From JARDZU01 sp963730285 (GTDB lineage Bacteria > Actinomycetota > Acidimicrobiia > Spongiisociales > ZC4RG35): DNA of 64,000 nucleotides. The DNA is taken from assembly GCA_963730285.1 (NCBI GenBank), contig CAVSQY010000002.1:1-64000 (forward strand). Direction: 5' to 3'. The stretch's first letter is position 1; every line of letters begins with the position of its first letter. Shown one piece after another: positions 60,331-64,000 of this stretch. Below the pieces are notes generated by a model. That model was not told the DNA's origin. It worked only from the letters and a program-made list of their open reading frames with translations, and did no database searches. The position numbers and the translations under genes are program-made.

Positions 60331-61119
60331 TCAGCCTCCCTCGTCTATCCCGGCTGCGATGGCGTGGAACCCGCCGTCCACGTGGATCACCTCTCCCGAG
60401 GTCATCGGAGCCCAGTCACTCAACAGGACACAGATCATCCGGGCGACGGGGTCGGGATTGGTGTCGTCCCATTTCAAAGGCGCCCGCTGACTCCAGACGC
60501 GGTGGAAGGCATCGAAACCGGGTATCGACTTGGCAGCGACTGTGGCCAGGGGGCCGGCTGAAACCGCATTGACCCGCACCCCGTGCGGGCCGAGGTCACG
60601 AGCGAGGTACCTCGTCACGCTTTGCAGGGCGGACTTGGCCACACCCATCCAGTCGTACGCCGGCCAGGCCTGGCTGTTGTCGAAGTCGAGCGTCACCAGC
60701 GACCCTCCTCCGGCAGCCTCGAGGAGCGGGAGAAGCGCCACGGCCAGGGTCTTGTAGGAGAAAGCCGAGGTCACAAAGGCGGTCTGCGCCGACTCGACTG
60801 GAGTGTTGAGGAAGTTGCCACCCAATGCGTCTTCGGGTGCGAATGCAATTGCATGCAGGGCCCCATCGATCGAGCCCCAGCGCTCCGTGAGGTCCGCCCC
60901 CAAAGCCTCGACCTGCACCGGATCGTTGATGTCGAGCTCCAGCACGGGGCACGGGTGCGGAAGACGTTGCACCGATCGCTCGGTCAGCCGAAGGCCGCGC
61001 CCGAAACCCGTGGCGATGATCTCCGCCCCTTCCTCCTGTGCGATCCGGGCAGCGTGCCACGCGATCGAGTCGTCGGTGAGGACACCGGTGATGAGCAGCT
61101 TCTTGTTCTCGAGCAACAC
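60331..61119 (-). CDS. fabI: Enoyl-ACP reductase (FabI/InhA type)
   Basis: Catalyses the last reduction of fatty acid elongation. The NAD-binding start is KKLLITGVLTDDSIAWHAA, and the catalytic Tyr155 and Lys162 lie in YDWMGVAKSAL (Y-x6-K), which is the pattern of FabI/InhA. Length is 262 residues. It starts with GTG after a perfect AGGAGGT Shine-Dalgarno, 8 bases after the small membrane gene. Confidence 0.95.
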   Translation of the reverse strand: MLLENKKLLITGVLTDDSIAWHAARIAQEEGAEIIATGFGRGLRLTERSVQRLPHPCPVLELDINDPVQVEALGADLTERWGSIDGALHAIAFAPEDALGGNFLNTPVESAQTAFVTSAFSYKTLAVALLPLLEAAGGGSLVTLDFDNSQAWPAYDWMGVAKSALQSVTRYLARDLGPHGVRVNAVSAGPLATVAAKSIPGFDAFHRVWSQRAPLKWDDTNPDPVARMICVLLSDWAPMTSGEVIHVDGGFHAIAAGIDEGG

Positions 61120-61127
61120 GGGACCTC

Positions 61128-61499
61128 CTAGAAATTGCCGCCAAATGTCATGATGCCCCTAATCCCCAGACCCATGGTGAAGAGCAGGAGCAAGCCGTAA
61201 TAGAGCGCCGGGCGCTTGCGGAACTGGGCGCGGTAGATATATGCGAACGAGAACGTCACCGCCACCACCACGCCGTAGAAGATGTGCTGATTGCCGGGAT
61301 CGATGCCGCCACTCGCCACGATCACCCCGAGAACCACTTGCAGGAGCAACGCTCCAACGGCGACGCCGACACCATAGAAGAACGCCCGAGGCGGCACGGG
61401 GCGTCGCGACAGGATCACACCCCAAAGACCGACGACGCCACTGATCACGACCGCGATGTAACCCCAAACCGAATGGAAGTGACTCACTGGTCTGAGCAT
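61128..61499 (-). CDS. Small four-helix membrane protein of unknown function
   Basis: A 123-residue membrane protein with about four helices (IAVVISGVVGLWGVIL, AFFYGVGVAVGALLLQVVL, FYGVVVAVTFSFAYI, LYYGLLLLFTMGLGI). Histidines in SHFHSVW and DPGNQHIFYG could bind a cofactor, but I recognise no family. The ATG at 61499 is chosen; the longer frame upstream is not convincing. It is probably co-transcribed with fabI. Confidence 0.6.
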   Translation of the reverse strand: MLRPVSHFHSVWGYIAVVISGVVGLWGVILSRRPVPPRAFFYGVGVAVGALLLQVVLGVIVASGGIDPGNQHIFYGVVVAVTFSFAYIYRAQFRKRPALYYGLLLLFTMGLGIRGIMTFGGNF

Positions 61500-61557
61500 A
61501 GAGATCTGCCACTTCGCTCCAATCTCTGGCCTAAAATAGAAATGAGGAGGAAGGTAA

Positions 61558-61818
61558 ATGTTCGAGGCGGTTGAATTCATCGAAGTTCGCGGGCGCGAAG
61601 AGCCCGACGAACGGGTAGTTGGCCAATTCGAGGACGAGATGGGGGCGGTCAAGGCCGCCCGGCAGGCGAAAGTGGAGTTCATCGAATCCGGGGCCGTCGA
61701 CTTTGCCTGGTGGGTCGTCCGACAGGAGGGTGCCCGCCTCGCCCAATTCATCTCCGACTCGAGGAGCGACAAGGAGTTCGTCCTCGACCTGGCAACTGGC
61801 CAGCTAGTCGAGGTCTGA
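61558..61818 (+). CDS. Small acidic hypothetical protein
   Basis: An 86-residue acidic soluble protein, not recognised. A TAAAAT -10-like box at 61532-61537 and an AGGAGGAAGG Shine-Dalgarno precede the ATG, both unusually clear for this window. The sequence (VGQFEDEMGAVKAARQAKVE, FAWWVVRQEGARLAQFIS) suggests a small alpha/beta domain. It lies between two membrane-protein genes on the other strand. Confidence 0.6.
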   Translation: MFEAVEFIEVRGREEPDERVVGQFEDEMGAVKAARQAKVEFIESGAVDFAWWVVRQEGARLAQFISDSRSDKEFVLDLATGQLVEV

Positions 61819-61841
61819 TAGGCCAGGACTGACGCCCGAGC

Positions 61842-62579
61842 TCACTGGCCGAAGAAGGGACGCAAGGTGTCGTCCGCGCTTCGACTCGACGATACCGGCG
61901 GGGCAGCCGTCCAGTAGGCGTAGAGGACTGCAGCTCCACTGAAGAGAACTGCCAGGGCGACCTCCCAGGCCACCACGACGTCGGAGTCACACACCTCGTA
62001 TACGACATCACTCGATATCGATTCTGCGCTGCCCGATGACGTATCGCCCACCTGCCACACCCAGCCCGACACCATCGAGCGACTGGCTGGATCGAGGTCG
62101 ACCACCGTGCCGTCGGCCAGTCTCTGCTCGCAAGCCGGATCGACATGCACCCATAGCGCCGCCGCAGCCGCCAACCAGAGGAGTGGGACAACGATCATCG
62201 CGACCCTCTTCATCCAACTCCCGCGAGGCGTCAACTTGACGTCGGCCCAGAACCAGATGGCGGCGAGGACGATCAGGGGCAACCCGAGGATGGAAAGAGC
62301 ACCGAATAGCCCGGCAAAGCCAATCATGGCAGCCGGGAGCAGCATCAACGGCCGCTGGGGATGAGACAGAATGGCCAAGGTGGCCGGCACGGCCAGGAGG
62401 CACATGACCACGACACCGCGAGGCCAAGACAATCCTGCCGACAGGTCACCGCCGGTCAGGCCCAGGATGAGCCCCGCGAGGGCCAACCCGTAGCCGATGA
62501 CCGCAGAGACCTTGACCGCCATGGCGACCGGGGCCGGCCAGTCGGCGGCCACCAGCCCCGGCTCCCGTGAGTCGCTCAA
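61842..62579 (-). CDS. Hypothetical membrane protein
   Basis: A 245-residue protein with about five or six hydrophobic helices and an extracellular loop with two cysteines (DPACEQRL and YEVCDSD) between the last two. No family is recognised. The start is a TTG at 62579 (19 bases after the acyl-CoA synthetase stop); an ATG 20 codons in is also possible. Probably in one transcript with the synthetase. Confidence 0.55.
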   Translation of the reverse strand: MSDSREPGLVAADWPAPVAMAVKVSAVIGYGLALAGLILGLTGGDLSAGLSWPRGVVVMCLLAVPATLAILSHPQRPLMLLPAAMIGFAGLFGALSILGLPLIVLAAIWFWADVKLTPRGSWMKRVAMIVVPLLWLAAAAALWVHVDPACEQRLADGTVVDLDPASRSMVSGWVWQVGDTSSGSAESISSDVVYEVCDSDVVVAWEVALAVLFSGAAVLYAYWTAAPPVSSSRSADDTLRPFFGQ

Positions 62580-62597
62580 CGGTCTGCGGAGGTGATG

Positions 62598-64000
62598 TCA
62601 GCCCTCGTCCAGCAACAGGTCCGCGTACTGATCCCGGACCACCTTCTTGTCGAACTTTCCCGTCCCGGTCTTGGGAATGGAGTCGATGAACACCACTTTG
62701 TCGGGCAGCCACCACGAAGCGACACGCGTCTCGAGGAACTTCTTCAGTTCCTCCTCGGTGACTTCGGCTCCCTCCCTCTTGACCACGAAGGCGGCGGGCC
62801 GCTCCTGCCACTTGACGTGCTTGAGGCCCACAACGGTGGCCTCGGCCACGTCGGGATGTGCCATCAGCTCGTTTTCCAGGTCAAGCGATGAGATCCACTC
62901 GCCACCCGACTTGATCACGTCCTTGGCCCGATCCGTGATGCGGATGTATCCCTCCGGAGTGATCTTGCACACGTCGCCAGTTCGCAACCAGCCGTCTTCG
63001 AACGATTGGGCCGAGCGCGGGTCTTTGTAGTACTCGGCTGCTATCCACGGCCCGCGTATCAGCAACTCACCGAAGGCCTCACCGTCCTTGGGCAGCTCCT
63101 CGCCGATATCGTCGACGATCTTGACCTGGAGACCAGGGATCGGGATCCCGGCCGTCTCCATGAAGTCGAGCTGACGTTGCAGGTCCCACTCCTCCATGTC
63201 CGGCTTCAAGACCGCCGTGGACGCCACCGGGTTGGTCTCAGTCATCCCCCAGCCCTGGATCACCCTGATCCCACGGGCGGTCCAGAACCACTCGATGAGC
63301 GAGCGGGGGACGGCGGACCCTCCACAGAGGAATGCCCTGATAGATGAGAGATCCGCCTCGGGATGAGCTTCCAGGTACAACTTGATCCCGAGCCAAACGG
63401 TCGGAACGCCGGCCGAGAAAGTCACCTTTTCCTTCTCGAGGAGGGGGACCAGCCCCTGGGGGGTCAGATCGGGGCCCGGATAGGTCAGCTTGGCGCCCTG
63501 GGTGACCGCCATGAACGGATATCCCCATGCCGAGGCGTGGAACATCGGCACCACCGGCAACACGTTGTCACTGGCGCTCATCGAAATGTTCGCCAGATTG
63601 GAGATCGTATGGATGTAGGTAGACCGCTGCGTGTAGGCCACGCCCTTGGGGTTGCCCGTCGTGCCGGACGTGTAACAGAACATCATCGGTGAGCGTTCAT
63701 CCAGCAGGGGCCATGCCCCGTGTGGCTCGACGTCGGCGATCAGATCCTCGTAGGCGATGGATCCCGGGAGATCATCGGACGCGCTCTCCCCCATCACCAC
63801 ATACGTCTTCACCGTCTCGAGTGTCGGGGCGATCGGTGCGAGGAGTGGCACCAGGTCGGGGTCCACGAAGAGCACCTTGTCGCCGGCGTGATTGACGATA
63901 TAGGTGATCTGGTCGGCAAAGAGCCGGATGTTGATCGTGTGACATACGAAGCCCATATTCGCCGTGGCCCAGTAGAGCTCGTGATGTCTCCGGTTGTTCC
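62598..64000 (-). CDS. Acyl-CoA synthetase, AMP-binding family (N-terminus off the window)
   Basis: An adenylate-forming enzyme that activates fatty acids to acyl-CoA. The core motifs are YTSGTTGNPKGVAYTQ (P-loop), WGMTETNP and DRAKDVIKSGGEWISS; the catalytic lysine lies in the C-terminal PKTGTGKFDKK. The frame continues through the right edge with RRHHELYWATANMGFVCHTI, the pattern of long-chain synthetases of the FadD type. About 90 N-terminal residues are missing. Substrate chain length is not predictable. Confidence 0.92.
   Translation of the reverse strand, partial: NNRRHHELYWATANMGFVCHTINIRLFADQITYIVNHAGDKVLFVDPDLVPLLAPIAPTLETVKTYVVMGESASDDLPGSIAYEDLIADVEPHGAWPLLDERSPMMFCYTSGTTGNPKGVAYTQRSTYIHTISNLANISMSASDNVLPVVPMFHASAWGYPFMAVTQGAKLTYPGPDLTPQGLVPLLEKEKVTFSAGVPTVWLGIKLYLEAHPEADLSSIRAFLCGGSAVPRSLIEWFWTARGIRVIQGWGMTETNPVASTAVLKPDMEEWDLQRQLDFMETAGIPIPGLQVKIVDDIGEELPKDGEAFGELLIRGPWIAAEYYKDPRSAQSFEDGWLRTGDVCKITPEGYIRITDRAKDVIKSGGEWISSLDLENELMAHPDVAEATVVGLKHVKWQERPAAFVVKREGAEVTEEELKKFLETRVASWWLPDKVVFIDSIPKTGTGKFDKKVVRDQYADLLLDEG

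Noticed and set aside
1..64000. Mobile elements, CRISPR arrays, tRNA or rRNA genes
   Set aside because: No direct-repeat arrays, transposase-like ORFs or cloverleaf/TTC-loop patterns were seen in the short gaps between genes.

Overview
The window is a dense, high-GC (roughly 60-65% by eye) bacterial chromosome segment. Almost every base is coding, and no insertion sequence, prophage, tRNA, rRNA or CRISPR array is visible. Several features point to Actinomycetota: a BldD-like regulator, a DUF3052 protein, the recG-rsmD-coaD-DivIVA-like-rpmF-rnc-mutM-smc-ftsY order, an InhA-like FabI, Thr-rich linkers on exported proteins, many GTG/TTG starts, and several promoters that look leaderless (a TAnnnT box 6-7 nt before the ATG). 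A deep-branching class such as Acidimicrobiia is my best guess, but that is an inference. No gap exceeds 300 bases; the longest (about 175 bases, before 36552) holds a riboswitch.

Layout. 1-6260 (minus): recO-uppS-glyS-YceI-dnaG-rpoD, the macromolecular synthesis region; rpoD runs off the left edge. 6349-6627 (plus): a lone pterin dehydratase. 6631-18982 (minus): one long run lepA-hemW-hrcA-dnaJ-rsmE-bldD-like-phoH-pgpH-ybeY-corC-era, covering translation, heat shock, RNA maturation and second-messenger control. 19099-19350 (plus): rpsT. 19375-23884 (minus): comEA-comEC-DHPS-like-holA. 23981-24793 (plus): a PPK2 kinase. 24794-27594 (minus): leuS and a small HExxH protein. 27750-34955 (plus): a complete peptide-type ABC importer (lipoprotein, two permeases, two ATPases) with a 3-hydroxyacyl-CoA dehydrogenase. 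34991-40855 (plus): a membrane glycosyltransferase, a c-di-AMP riboswitch driving an antiporter-USP fusion, an unknown protein, a pirin and a DUF3052 protein. 40864-53794 (minus): recG-rsmD-coaD-DivIVA-like-yceD-rpmF-plsX-rnc, then mutM-acyP-smc-ftsY-cdd, broken by one inverted membrane-protein gene. 53938-64000 (both strands): rpmB with a degenerate cold-shock-like gene, a GNAT protein, a stand-alone RAM domain, a cell-wall group (Ddl, membrane-anchored MurF-like ligase, hydrolase), a split sensor kinase, fabI, small unknown proteins and an acyl-CoA synthetase cut by the right edge.

How parts connect. Cyclic di-AMP appears twice: a PgpH-type phosphodiesterase (9216-11771) and a ydaO-type riboswitch in front of a cation antiporter (36421-38675). 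The PgpH carries an unusual beta-sandwich-like insertion. The ABC importer's second permease carries about 125 extra residues after its first membrane helix that resemble one lobe of a solute-binding protein. The MurF-like ligase has a membrane domain where the UDP-binding domain is expected and is paired with a Ddl. These three domain architectures, the altered c-di-GMP motif of the BldD-like protein, and a perfect CRP-family palindrome at the phoH promoter are the most interesting points. I see no obviously new multi-gene defence or secretion system.
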